DNA of 64,000 nucleotides from a virus: positions 1 through 64,000 of the IMG/VR virus record IMGVR_UViG_3300035698_004448; one strand, written 5' to 3'. Each line of letters opens with the position of its first letter. Positions within the stretch are counted from its first letter, which is position 1. The notes beneath the pieces were generated by a model. The model searched no databases. It worked only from the letters and a program-made list of their open reading frames with translations, and was not told the DNA's origin. This document shows, in pieces, positions 29,486 through 38,463 of this stretch. Position numbers and translations under genes: made by a program.

Positions 29486-29520
29486 AAAGGAGTGTTCTCT
29501 CACGAGGGCACTCCTTTTTT
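29486..29520 (+). terminator. Rho-independent terminator of the island
   Basis: AAAGGAGTG (29486-29494) pairs with CACTCCTTT (29509-29517), followed by TTT and a further T-rich stretch. It ends the MerR-VWA operon before the tail-tube gene. Confidence 0.9.
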
Positions 29521-29640
29521 CCATTTTTGGGTTTCGTTATATTGCTTATATTGCCCGTAAGAGTGAGGGTTAGAAATTTATGACTCTCCCTTCACCTGTT
29601 AAATAGGTGTGGATCGAAACCGTAGATGGAGGTCTTTATA
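29521..29640 (+). other. Tube-gene leader
   Basis: No gene. Contains the perfect tandem 9-mer TTATATTGC (29537-29545 and 29546-29554), a possible promoter element, a small hairpin CACCT/AGGTG near 29593-29609 and the ribosome site GGAGG at 29628-29632. Confidence 0.4.
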
Positions 29641-30477
29641 ATGCCGAATCTTGATAACAACACAGCAAACACCGGAGTAGGTGGAACATCGTATATGTAC
29701 GATTACGGGACAAGCCCGAACACCAGAACTGCGGTTAGCCAGAAAGTTCGTATTCTGACACCTCATGTTGGAAATACAACTACGATGGCTCAGATGGGTG
29801 TGCTGTCTCAATTTAACCCCTCACAAAGCAGAACTGTTGAGCCTGTACGTGGTATAGGTTTCGGGGACAAGGTTTCCGAGCTGGTACCTTCCGTAACAGA
29901 ACCGACAACTGGTAACTTTGAACGAGCACTCTTATACCTGTGTAACTTGTGGCAAGCCACTGGTTATGCTTCTGGTGTAGATGGCCCTGTTCGTTCCTTA
30001 GCTCATCACAAATGGCCTTTCGATGTTGAACAGCAAGTCGTGTTCAGTTCATTGGCTGATGAGGATCTAGGCGTTGCAAACATAGGTACTGGAAATGATG
30101 CCGGTACTTTCGATGGTGGTGTTAGCCAAGTCAATTACGGCAAGGTTACTCCAAATGAGAGCGTTACTGTTCCTGGTAATGGCGATCAAGGACATTCAGC
30201 CATCATTACAGTATACGAAGCCTGCTGGTTCAATAGCTGGTCAACCACTTTTGCCAAAGACTCTGGCCTTATTATGGAATCTGGTGATGTGACCGTTACT
30301 GACGTACATGACTTTGCTTCTATCTATGGTGAGTTCATGGCTACTGGTAATGACCCAACGGTCGGACAACTTGGTTCCATTCGATATGCCGAATCAGGCT
30401 TCGATGTAGCCGGTGTTGGAGGCCGAGTAAACGTAGGTGGTGAAGGCCAAGGACTCGTAGCTTTACAACAACCATAA
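29641..30477 (+). CDS. Probable tail tube protein
   Basis: A 278-aa protein. ATG at 29641 follows GGAGG by 8 bases, whereas an in-frame ATG at 29626 would place the ribosome site inside the gene. The sequence is beta-rich with Gly/Asn/Thr loops (TYMYDYGTSPNTRTAV, GFGDKVSELVPSVTEPTTGNFERALLYLCNLWQATGYASG, VTVTDVHDFASIYGEFMATG). Recognition as tube rests on size and position: it comes after the sheath (across the island) and before two chaperone-position genes and the tape measure. The tube lies inside the sheath and carries DNA. It could be another tail protein. Confidence 0.6.
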   Translation: MPNLDNNTANTGVGGTSYMYDYGTSPNTRTAVSQKVRILTPHVGNTTTMAQMGVLSQFNPSQSRTVEPVRGIGFGDKVSELVPSVTEPTTGNFERALLYLCNLWQATGYASGVDGPVRSLAHHKWPFDVEQQVVFSSLADEDLGVANIGTGNDAGTFDGGVSQVNYGKVTPNESVTVPGNGDQGHSAIITVYEACWFNSWSTTFAKDSGLIMESGDVTVTDVHDFASIYGEFMATGNDPTVGQLGSIRYAESGFDVAGVGGRVNVGGEGQGLVALQQP

Positions 30478-30694
30478 ATCCATACTTTACTCTAACTGGG
30501 TAAAGTACAGGTAAACCTGGGAACAATCCAGCAGCCTGTTAAAACCGACATACTGACTGATAGACAAAAATTTTGAGCTTTTTACCTCCCCTCTTGGGAT
30601 GGTTAGACAAATAAACTGACTGACTAACATGCTCATCTTGTGCTATCTAGGGCTGCTAAGGTTGTTTCCCTTTACAGAAGGGAAATACGAATAA
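30478..30694 (+). other. Leader of the chaperone-like gene, with hairpins
   Basis: A 217-bp gap. TACTTTAC/GTAAAGTA (30483-30490 / 30500-30507) forms a hairpin after the tube gene. TTTGAGCT at 30572-30579 is shared with the sheath leader. TTTCCCTT (30665-30672) pairs with AAGGGAAA (30678-30685), covering the only ribosome-site-like sequence of the next gene. Confidence 0.55.
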
Positions 30695-31939
30695 ATGGAA
30701 CAGATTACACTTGATGCTCTGGAGAGTGCCCTCGCCCCTATCGAAGCCATCGGTAAAAGTGAGATTACTTTCAATGTAAACGGGTCGGACTCGAATACTA
30801 TCGTGACGCTACGGATGCTTCTTCCAGAAGAAGGAATCATGGCTCAGAGGTATGCTTCGGAGGTCTTAGATGATAAGAATCAGAAAAGCCACGATGCTTT
30901 GGAGTATCTGGAACGGTTCAAGATTGGCCTTCTTTCTTATTCTCTGGTGGCTATAGGTCCTCTCGATCTTCATGATGTTAAATACATTGAGACAGGGGAG
31001 AAACTAGAGACAGGAGTAGCCATTAAGGAACCTACACATATTGCTATGCGTAGACTACTCCTTCGATGGACTCAGGATATCCGAACTCGGATGTTCAACA
31101 AACACTCTGAATTATTAACCAGAGTCGAAATGGCTGCCGAGAAAGCTATTGAGTTCGACCCTGTTGATCTAGCTCTTGAGATTGAAAGAGTTGAGAAACG
31201 TCTTGAAATGTTAAAGACGGCTCAGGAACAAGATCCAAATGCTGCTCCGTCCATTATTCGGGATCAGGTTAAAGACATTGTTAAAATGGATAAAATGGAT
31301 TCTCAAGGTCGTCGAGAAGCCGTTGATAAATTGAGGGATAAACAGGCCGGTATAGTTACACCACAGGCGGAAGAACCAGTAGCCTCTGAGCAAGCTCCCG
31401 AGCAAGCTCCTGTAAAAGAGTCTTTTTATGAAGATGTTGGCACACCTCCTCCTGAACAAGAACCACCCCAAGCTCAACCAGAACCACTCCAAGCTCAACC
31501 TGAACCTCAAACTGCTCCCCAACCTACTCCACAAGCTCCGCCAGCATACCCAGATCAGTCGTTTGTTGATACAGGGGATACTGATGGGATGTTAGCTGCT
31601 GTAGAGGCTGAGAACCAGCGTTTGCTGGCTGCTCGTGCCGGAACTTTACCACCTGCTCCCGGGGCTATGAATGCAATGAGGGCAGAAAAGGTAGCCCAAC
31701 AAGCACCTCACTTGGCTGCCCGAGTAGTAAGTGAAGAACTGCAATCTGAGGAACTCCAGATATTACAAGCTACTCGTAAAGCAATGGCCGAGCCTACAGA
31801 GAAGCTAGGAGATGTTGATGTTTTCAAAGCACCTACGGAAACCTTGGATCGTCGTCCCCCTGCTGATGCTCCCGTTAGATCGGCTGCTATAAATAAATCT
31901 AACAATCCTCGGTTCACTCCAGTTAAAAAAGGTTTGTAA
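30695..31939 (+). CDS. Tail assembly chaperone-position protein
   Basis: A 414-aa protein. Residues 1-170 form a globular helical domain (NTIVTLRMLLPEEGIMAQRYASEVL, RFKIGLLSYSLVAIGPLDL, HIAMRRLLLRWTQDIRTRMFNKHS). Residues 170-220 are a charged helix, then a Pro/Gln/Glu-rich linker with tandem repeats (EQAPEQAP; EPPQAQPEPLQAQP), then another helix and a basic tail. It lies between tube and tape measure, where myoviruses encode chaperones that load the tape measure. Unusually, the next gene is in the same frame, separated by one stop codon and one codon, so readthrough could fuse them; a classic -1 slippery site was not found. Confidence 0.6.
   Translation: MEQITLDALESALAPIEAIGKSEITFNVNGSDSNTIVTLRMLLPEEGIMAQRYASEVLDDKNQKSHDALEYLERFKIGLLSYSLVAIGPLDLHDVKYIETGEKLETGVAIKEPTHIAMRRLLLRWTQDIRTRMFNKHSELLTRVEMAAEKAIEFDPVDLALEIERVEKRLEMLKTAQEQDPNAAPSIIRDQVKDIVKMDKMDSQGRREAVDKLRDKQAGIVTPQAEEPVASEQAPEQAPVKESFYEDVGTPPPEQEPPQAQPEPLQAQPEPQTAPQPTPQAPPAYPDQSFVDTGDTDGMLAAVEAENQRLLAARAGTLPPAPGAMNAMRAEKVAQQAPHLAARVVSEELQSEELQILQATRKAMAEPTEKLGDVDVFKAPTETLDRRPPADAPVRSAAINKSNNPRFTPVKKGL
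31388..31411 (+). repeat. Tandem 12-bp repeat (EQAP)
   Basis: GAGCAAGCTCCC (31388-31399) and GAGCAAGCTCCT (31400-31411), 11 of 12 identical, in the Pro-rich linker. Confidence 0.85.
31460..31501 (+). repeat. Tandem 21-bp repeat (EPxQAQP)
   Basis: 31460-31480 and 31481-31501 match at 19 of 21 bases and encode EPPQAQP and EPLQAQP. Confidence 0.85.
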
Positions 31940-31942
31940 CTT

Positions 31943-33106
31943 ATGCCACCATTGCCGAAAACAACACCAGAACAACGATCCTTATTATATAAGGACGTTG
32001 AAGATCTGATAAGTATGGGATTCTTGTCTCATTCTGTCAGTGTTGCTGGGTCACGGTTGTCTTTTCGGGCTTTGACTTCGGGAGATCTTTTCCTACTTAG
32101 AACTCACGGAGAAGATTTGGATTGGCAGACTTGGTTGGTAGCTTCATCCGTTTGGATGGTGGATGGTTATAACCTTTTAGGAGAACCTAATTCTGCATAC
32201 CATATTCATAAAATGATTAAGAAAGTCCCTCCTGCTGTATTGGATGTTTTATTTAGTATTGTCAAGGGGTTATTCCTTCGGCAGGATAATGCTGTTGGTG
32301 CAACGGAGGCTTATTGCTATGAGAATGTTTCACGATTTAGGTGGAAGGCTGGTAGCCGTTCTTCTGTGGGGGGTAACTCAGGAATTCAAGGGTCAGAACG
32401 GTTTGGGCTTAACTCTGTAACACAGATGTGGAGTTTTTTTAATACTATTGAGGATAAACGTGAATATGATGAAACTCAATGGAACGGTTTTAAACTGACA
32501 GCTTCGGCAACATCCCCTAAAGGAGTACAGAAGATTGATAAACAGGATCGGAGTCGTCATGAACAAGAAGAAAACCGCCGGCAGGATGTGTTGGATAGGT
32601 TTTATTATGTTCGTCGAGGGATCGTTTCTCCAGAATCTAAACCAACAGATAGTAACTCAATTTCCATTCGAGCTAAGTCTGTAGATGACCTTGAGGGTGA
32701 GATGCAGCGGTGGGTAAGTGGTGATGAGGATTTCCATGATAAGGTCGTTACTAAATATAAGACCGATATTACCCATAGGTATGACACTGAACGAGAAGAC
32801 CGAGAAGTCCGACGGCAGTTGTTACAAAAGAAATATGAAGAAATGGAATTAGATACACGACCACAACCTCTGGTTGGTTATACTTTGGATCAGCTATCGG
32901 AGGTTGTAAAGAGTCGGAAGCCAGGTGTGGCTCAGATTCAAAATAACTTTAAAGGAACACAAGAGAAAATGTATCATCGTCATTTGCATCAAGCTGAAAA
33001 AGGTCTATTGAAGTCCGAAGGGGATCGTTTAGAAGCCCCACCTGCTGATATGGCTCTGATGGATTTGATCTCTGATCGAAAAGTTTCTTTCAAGGTGGAG
33101 GATTGA
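31943..33106 (+). CDS. Tail assembly chaperone-position protein
   Basis: A 387-aa protein, in the same frame as its upstream neighbour. The N-terminal half is globular (LLYKDVEDLISMGFLSHSVSVAGSRLSFRALTSGDLFLL, WLVASSVWMVDGYNLLG, VLDVLFSIVKGLFLR), of the kind seen in proteins for tape-measure loading or baseplate assembly. The second half is highly charged and helical (DRSRHEQEENRRQDVLDRFYYVRR, RYDTEREDREVRRQLLQKKYEEMEL). It ends 4 bp before the tape measure. No family name was recognised; the chaperone call rests on position. Confidence 0.6.
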   Translation: MPPLPKTTPEQRSLLYKDVEDLISMGFLSHSVSVAGSRLSFRALTSGDLFLLRTHGEDLDWQTWLVASSVWMVDGYNLLGEPNSAYHIHKMIKKVPPAVLDVLFSIVKGLFLRQDNAVGATEAYCYENVSRFRWKAGSRSSVGGNSGIQGSERFGLNSVTQMWSFFNTIEDKREYDETQWNGFKLTASATSPKGVQKIDKQDRSRHEQEENRRQDVLDRFYYVRRGIVSPESKPTDSNSISIRAKSVDDLEGEMQRWVSGDEDFHDKVVTKYKTDITHRYDTEREDREVRRQLLQKKYEEMELDTRPQPLVGYTLDQLSEVVKSRKPGVAQIQNNFKGTQEKMYHRHLHQAEKGLLKSEGDRLEAPPADMALMDLISDRKVSFKVED

Positions 33107-33110
33107 GAAC

Positions 33111-36100
33111 ATGGATACAGTAACAGCAGCTTTAGCTTTCACACTTGAGATGGAAACTAAGAATATGAATAAATCCATAACTGAGATGAAATCTATCCTG
33201 CAGAAAGGCACACATGACGCAGTTTCCAAAGGTTTGACTGAAGGACTTTCAGGGAAACAAATGCAAAGAGCTCAGAAAACTATGGAAGCTAATGCTATAG
33301 AGATTTCTAAAATACAAGAAAAAATGCATGATGAGACCCTGAAAATTGAACTTTTCAAAGATAAGTCCAGTAAAAAAAGACAGTTAGAAGAAGCACAGTT
33401 TGAAAAAGACCGTTTAGGTAAAGACCTGAAGAATAAAGCTGCTGCTGCACAAGATCAATATGACAGGATTGATAATCTATCTAAAACACTTGATGCAATG
33501 CATAAGAAAGATGAGAGTAGTCTCCAAGCTACGGTAGGAAAAACTGTTGAGAGTTTCGGTGAAGGGATGCATGAGATTTTTTCAGATATGTCTTCTGGGG
33601 ATGTTGGTAATATTCTTGGAGTTATTGGGAAAGGTGCTGCTAAACTTCAGCAAGTACAAGCTAAAGCCGTAGCTGCTAAAGAAGCCGGTGCCGGTGGAGG
33701 TATGGCTAAGATTGCTGGGATAATGTCTAAACTAGCTCCTATTTTAGTGACTATTGGAGCTATAGCTGCTGGGTTTGCTGCTATCGTAAAAATCATTATG
33801 GATGCCGATGCTGAAGCCAAAGGACTTCACAGAACTCTATTAGAGGGAGGGGTTTCTGTTGGAGATATGGTAGTAAAAGCTGGTGATCTTGAACAGTCTT
33901 TTAAGGATATCCGAGAAGCTGCTATAGATCCAACTAATAACTGGGATTGGGGAACACAAGCAGCAGATCAGATGAAAATTATCGGTGCATTCAATGAAAC
34001 TGGATATACTATGAAGGAGATGGTTGAGAACATAGGTAAGGGTGAGACGCAAATGAATGCTTACCAGAGAGCTACAGCTTCAGCTCTGACATATTCAAAG
34101 CTATTAGGTGAGTCGGCAGAAAAAGTAGCCCAAGATATGACGGGAATGATGGAGCAATTAGGTCATTCATTAAGTGGTGTTCGAGATAATTTTGCTGCTA
34201 TTTATGATGCTGCTCAGATGAGTGGTTTCGGTACTAAACGGTTCTTTGGGATGGTTCTTCAAGCTACTACAGGGATGAGCATGTATAATGTTAGACTCGA
34301 ACAAACTACGTCTATGTTGGTTAATTTGAGTAAGATTCTTGGAACTAAGTTCGGAGCTGATTTTTTCCAGAAGTTGACAGGCCAGTTTTCAGGGGATAGT
34401 GCTCAAGAAGGTATGAAGAAAATCCTGTTACGTGGTGGAGAAGCAGTATCAGCTACTCTACAAAGTCAGGCTGAATATACTGCTGATGGGGTTATGGATA
34501 TTTTCAAAGGGCATTTAGGAGATGACTTTTCTAAGGGGTTGAAAGATATTTTTGGTAAAGAAGGTACCAAGTTGGCAGACCAACTTGGTGATGCTGATAC
34601 CAGAGGAGAAGGGATTACTTCCCTTGTGTCCATGTTAGGGAAAATGAGTGGTAAGGATCAAGGGGCAGCTTTTGTTGAAATTGAGAAGAAGATAGGTTCT
34701 GATGCAGCCCGACAATTCCAGCAGTTGCTGATTCAGACAAATGGTATCAATGGCTCACAGGGAGAGCAGATAACAGCTCTGAGGGCTCTGGGTCCGGGTG
34801 GTGTCTTGGCAGATCAGATGACTAGGATGATGAAAGTAACCGGGGCTAAGAACATGTCCGAATTAGGAGAGAAGCTGAGTGTTATAAGTCAAAATACGCT
34901 TGAAAGTATGGATGGGATGGATTCTGCAAATAGAGATCAAATGTTAGCAATGGCCACGAGCACTGGTGCCCACTGGAGTGATATGAAAAAACTCCAGGAA
35001 AGAATGGGAGCTGAGGAGTTTCAAGGTAAAGAAGGGCAAGCCAAGTTGTTAGCTGAACAGACAAAACAAATTAACACCTGGGGAGCTACTGCTACTAAGG
35101 ATGGTAAAATTTGGCAATCTAAGTTAGATAAAAACGGGGAGATTCAGAGAACTGGTTTTAAAGCACTGGAGGATGAAAAAGATTTGTTGATGGGCAGAGC
35201 AAAAGCTGATGAAAATATTAAAGAGATAATGACTGAACAGGAAGCCTTGGCTAAACTGACAGCAGATGCTACTACAGATATGAGTGCTTATTTAGAAATG
35301 GGTGTCAAGTATTTCCTGAATGGTATCTATAATACTACTCAGAGTATTTTAGGGGCTATAACAGGTAAGAGCTTAGAGCCTGATGAAATAAAAGCAAGGG
35401 ATGAGGCATTAAATAAGCAGCAAGGTATTTCATCGAGTATTGTTGATTTGATAACTCAAAAAACAAAACAAATTGATAAGGTCCGACGGGAAAAAGAAAA
35501 AGCTAGTGGACCAGAAAGAAAAGAACTAGAGAAAGAGTTAAAAACTTTACTGTCTGATAAAATTGATGCAAAATCACAATTGAAAATAAGTCAGAGTATG
35601 GAAAGAGAGCTTCTAAAGATAACAGGCGGTGGTTGGTTTGGTAGGGACAAAACAACACCTGTTATGGAAAAAGAAGTCCGAGAAAAAGTAGTTAATGATC
35701 AATTAGGGCGTACCGAAAAGATATTGCATAAGACGATGAAATCAGACACTCCTGTAGCTTTCAATGAGCAGAAACTCATACAAAGATTACGGAAAAGTAA
35801 CTCAGAAGAACTGGATGCATTATTAAAATTAAGAGATGAAGGTAAAGATTACAAAGAAAAGCTCTACGAACTGGGTGAAGAGGCTTATCAAAAACAGATA
35901 GAGGCTGCAAAGACGTTATCCCACCAAGAAGGTCTTGATGCTGACACACGTCAGAAAAATCAAGTAGAAGCAGATCAAGGACAAACCACTAAGGAGAGAG
36001 CTTCTGCTTATGCAACGGCTGATCAAAAGGAACGACTCCGAAGGATACTTAGTGGTATAACGGACAAGAAAGTTTCTGATCGGATGGTAAATCAAGTTAT

Positions 36101-36410
36101 AAATGGAGGACAGCTTAAAGGAGTGGACTCCGAGCAACTGATGAACACGCTGGATGCTTGGAACTATAAAAACCAAACTGGCCTAGAACCCCCAATAATA
36201 CAAGGTCAAGATTTCATAAGCACTCCAAATGGTCAGCTTATAAATCCCTCAGATAAAGATACTGTAATGGGATTCAAAAAGAATGGTCCTATAGCAAAAG
36301 CATTTGGTAAGTCCGGTGGAGGTACCGTTAATAATTTCAACCTTTACAACGATGGTCAGCAGTCTTTAGCAGCCATTGTAAAAGCTCAACGAGCAGGAGT
36401 GATAGCGTAA
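33111..36410 (+). CDS. Tail tape measure protein
   Basis: A 1,099-aa protein. Long coiled coils at residues 10-180 (DETLKIELFKDKSSKKRQLEEAQFEKDRLGKDLK), a hydrophobic stretch at about 208-232 (LAPILVTIGAIAAGFAAIVKIIM), an alpha-helical middle with Met-rich repeats, more coiled coil after 780, and a Gly-rich end (GGGTVNNFNLYNDGQQSLAAIVKAQRAG) typical of tape measures. The tape measure fixes tail length at roughly 0.15 nm per residue, predicting a tail near 165 nm if the whole length is used. The hydrophobic segment is the part thought to help DNA cross the inner membrane. Position after two chaperone-like genes fits. Confidence 0.9.
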   Translation: MDTVTAALAFTLEMETKNMNKSITEMKSILQKGTHDAVSKGLTEGLSGKQMQRAQKTMEANAIEISKIQEKMHDETLKIELFKDKSSKKRQLEEAQFEKDRLGKDLKNKAAAAQDQYDRIDNLSKTLDAMHKKDESSLQATVGKTVESFGEGMHEIFSDMSSGDVGNILGVIGKGAAKLQQVQAKAVAAKEAGAGGGMAKIAGIMSKLAPILVTIGAIAAGFAAIVKIIMDADAEAKGLHRTLLEGGVSVGDMVVKAGDLEQSFKDIREAAIDPTNNWDWGTQAADQMKIIGAFNETGYTMKEMVENIGKGETQMNAYQRATASALTYSKLLGESAEKVAQDMTGMMEQLGHSLSGVRDNFAAIYDAAQMSGFGTKRFFGMVLQATTGMSMYNVRLEQTTSMLVNLSKILGTKFGADFFQKLTGQFSGDSAQEGMKKILLRGGEAVSATLQSQAEYTADGVMDIFKGHLGDDFSKGLKDIFGKEGTKLADQLGDADTRGEGITSLVSMLGKMSGKDQGAAFVEIEKKIGSDAARQFQQLLIQTNGINGSQGEQITALRALGPGGVLADQMTRMMKVTGAKNMSELGEKLSVISQNTLESMDGMDSANRDQMLAMATSTGAHWSDMKKLQERMGAEEFQGKEGQAKLLAEQTKQINTWGATATKDGKIWQSKLDKNGEIQRTGFKALEDEKDLLMGRAKADENIKEIMTEQEALAKLTADATTDMSAYLEMGVKYFLNGIYNTTQSILGAITGKSLEPDEIKARDEALNKQQGISSSIVDLITQKTKQIDKVRREKEKASGPERKELEKELKTLLSDKIDAKSQLKISQSMERELLKITGGGWFGRDKTTPVMEKEVREKVVNDQLGRTEKILHKTMKSDTPVAFNEQKLIQRLRKSNSEELDALLKLRDEGKDYKEKLYELGEEAYQKQIEAAKTLSHQEGLDADTRQKNQVEADQGQTTKERASAYATADQKERLRRILSGITDKKVSDRMVNQVINGGQLKGVDSEQLMNTLDAWNYKNQTGLEPPIIQGQDFISTPNGQLINPSDKDTVMGFKKNGPIAKAFGKSGGGTVNNFNLYNDGQQSLAAIVKAQRAGVIA

Positions 36411-36413
36411 CCG

Positions 36414-37100
36414 ATGGCTAAGAACCCACCAGTTTTCCGTTCGTCTTTCATGTCACCAGACGATGGATCAGATGAAGATCTCGGTATCAAACCCGTGGTC
36501 TTTGATATACTTGCAACTGACAGGGAAACATCCATCCTGCCGGATACGATGAAGTTGGTTCTTCATGTGAATCCTGAGACTATGTCTATTGGTTACACCA
36601 AGATCATTGAACGTATTCCAACTAAGGGTGGTTTTGTCGAACAGCATTTCGGTGAGGGTATAGATTCCTTAGAGTTTAATATGGCAACTGGTGGCTTCAT
36701 GAGATTGTTCTCAGGGCTTTCAAATATTACAGGTGGTCCCGGAGCTCTTGATGTAGAAGGTAGCCGTCGGGAAACTATTGCATATGATAAATACCTTGAT
36801 GTGTTGGCACTATTTCATAACAACGGCTCTGTCTACGATGTGACTGGTAGGATTGTTTTTCAGGGTTTTATTAGTGCAACTTTTGATGGTGGTGTTTATC
36901 TGGGATTCTTTAATGATTTCAGTGTGGTTGAGGTTGCAGACAAACCATATCAATTTGCATTAACGACCAGTTTTACTATCCAACACGAGCTTGTTAGGAT
37001 GCGTACAGATATGATGTACGGTACAGAGGCTTCGTCAAGTTTTCCTGTATTTGATATACTTAATCCTGATCTTTTGGATCTTGGCAAACGGATAAAGTGA
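36414..37100 (+). CDS. Baseplate/tail-initiator protein, paralogue 1
   Basis: A 228-aa protein, 3 bp after the tape measure. It contains MKLVLHVNPETMSIGYTKI, HFGEGIDSLEFNMATGGFM, LALFHNNGSVYD and FDGGVYLGFFNDFSVVEVADKPYQFALTTSFTI. The following gene has the same string of elements in the same order, so the two are paralogues. Beta-rich proteins with an N-terminal NP-x-[ST] strand and a late YxFxxxF strand in this position usually connect tube to hub (LysM/gp53-like or tube-initiator proteins). The exact family is not known to me. Confidence 0.65.
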   Translation: MAKNPPVFRSSFMSPDDGSDEDLGIKPVVFDILATDRETSILPDTMKLVLHVNPETMSIGYTKIIERIPTKGGFVEQHFGEGIDSLEFNMATGGFMRLFSGLSNITGGPGALDVEGSRRETIAYDKYLDVLALFHNNGSVYDVTGRIVFQGFISATFDGGVYLGFFNDFSVVEVADKPYQFALTTSFTIQHELVRMRTDMMYGTEASSSFPVFDILNPDLLDLGKRIK

Positions 37101-37107
37101 GGGCATT

Positions 37108-38463
37108 ATGGCTGATATAATTTCATTAGAAGATGCCACAGCAGATGGTGGAAGTCCCTCGGCAGGGGAAGACCGAACAATGCTTATGGCTCAAGCGGTA
37201 TCTAACCCACCAGCTCCCGTAGCATTCCAGTATTTGAATGTTGGTCCTGAGATGGCTATTGAAATGGAAAGCATCTCAACCGATCAGGTTGACAATTCTG
37301 ATAGTATGTTGAGGAATCTATCTCCTTTTGTAATCCAAGTTGAACCTCCTGCTTCTTTCCAAGCATATGCTTCTAACCCAGCATATGCCAACGGCCCTAG
37401 CATTGGGTTGTATGACAGAGCAAACGGTACTTCTAAGAGCTATCAGAAGGCCAGAGATGCTCTTTTTGAGAGTGATCCTTTGAATGGGGCTGCAAGTACA
37501 CAGACTACAATGAATCCTGAAGATTATCTGGTATCAATCAGTGAGACAGAAACCTTAGCGGTGGGTGAACAGGTGGGTTCTCCTGACCCAAATGCCGATT
37601 TACCTGTACAAGGGCAATCTTTATTACCGGATTTGCTAACTGTGATGGATATGAAGCTCCAAATTGCTAACATTATGAAGATTCCCCCGTTGGTGTTGCT
37701 GATTAATCCAACATCGTTCCAGATACAGTACACGAAAATCCAGCAATATCAGGATCGTAGTCGGTACGGGTACATTCTTCATACGTGGGGTGAGGATCAA
37801 GCTAAGATTTCATTTACGGCCAAGTGCGGAGCTTTCATATCCGGTGGCCGTGGGGTTCACGTTGCCAGTCGGAACGATTCAAAAGCTTGGCAGAATATGC
37901 AGAACCTGATGAGGTTTTACAAAAACAATGGTTACATCTATGATACTATAGGTAAATCCAATGCCCATTTACACGTAGGGGCTTTATCCATTCGATACGA
38001 TGGGTTCATTTACTACGGCTCTATGGAATCATTTGCCTTTGAATTCAATGAGGACAATGAGCTTGGTGGTATGGAATTTAACATTGAGTTTACAGCCAAC
38101 GGGATTATGGATACAACTTCTGATACTAATATGGTATATCCGATGCGGTCACCTTTACCGAGCATTCTTGATTCCCGATATATGGGTTTAGGTAACCAGA
38201 ATCGGGCAGGAGAATTTGCTCTTGGAGAACATGGGATAAAGACTCAAGGGAGAGAAGTGAGTCCGGGAGATGCTTTTGAAACTCTGGTTCCTCAAAAAGC
38301 TGCTAATCTTATAGATCCCACACAGGGGACTGTTATCTCTAATTCAACACAGGTTGGGCAACCTATCGGGGATCAGGCTATTCAAGAACCGTTAATAGGG
38401 GGTATTGCTGGGGAACTGAATCAAGTTGACCCAGTTAATGTTGCCCCGTTTGGAAGTGGCTAA
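37108..38463 (+). CDS. Baseplate/tail-initiator protein, paralogue 2
   Basis: A 451-aa protein with ribosome site GAGGGC. Residues about 200-350 are homologous to the preceding gene: PPLVLLINPTSFQIQYTKI, HTWGEDQAKISFTAKCGAFISGG, LMRFYKNNGYIYD, IRYDGFIYYGSMESFAFEFNEDNELGGMEFNIEFTANG. The first 190 residues are Ser/Pro/Asp-rich and probably extended, and a flexible Gln/Pro/Gly-rich tail of about 90 residues follows the domain. The stop overlaps the next ATG (TAATG). Likely part of the ring that joins tube and hub. Confidence 0.65.
   Translation: MADIISLEDATADGGSPSAGEDRTMLMAQAVSNPPAPVAFQYLNVGPEMAIEMESISTDQVDNSDSMLRNLSPFVIQVEPPASFQAYASNPAYANGPSIGLYDRANGTSKSYQKARDALFESDPLNGAASTQTTMNPEDYLVSISETETLAVGEQVGSPDPNADLPVQGQSLLPDLLTVMDMKLQIANIMKIPPLVLLINPTSFQIQYTKIQQYQDRSRYGYILHTWGEDQAKISFTAKCGAFISGGRGVHVASRNDSKAWQNMQNLMRFYKNNGYIYDTIGKSNAHLHVGALSIRYDGFIYYGSMESFAFEFNEDNELGGMEFNIEFTANGIMDTTSDTNMVYPMRSPLPSILDSRYMGLGNQNRAGEFALGEHGIKTQGREVSPGDAFETLVPQKAANLIDPTQGTVISNSTQVGQPIGDQAIQEPLIGGIAGELNQVDPVNVAPFGSG

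Noticed and set aside
31926-31934. A6G run as a -1 frameshift site between the chaperone-like genes
   Set aside because: The run is in the wrong phase for X-XXY-YYZ slippage, and the downstream gene is in the same frame, so a shift would not join them.
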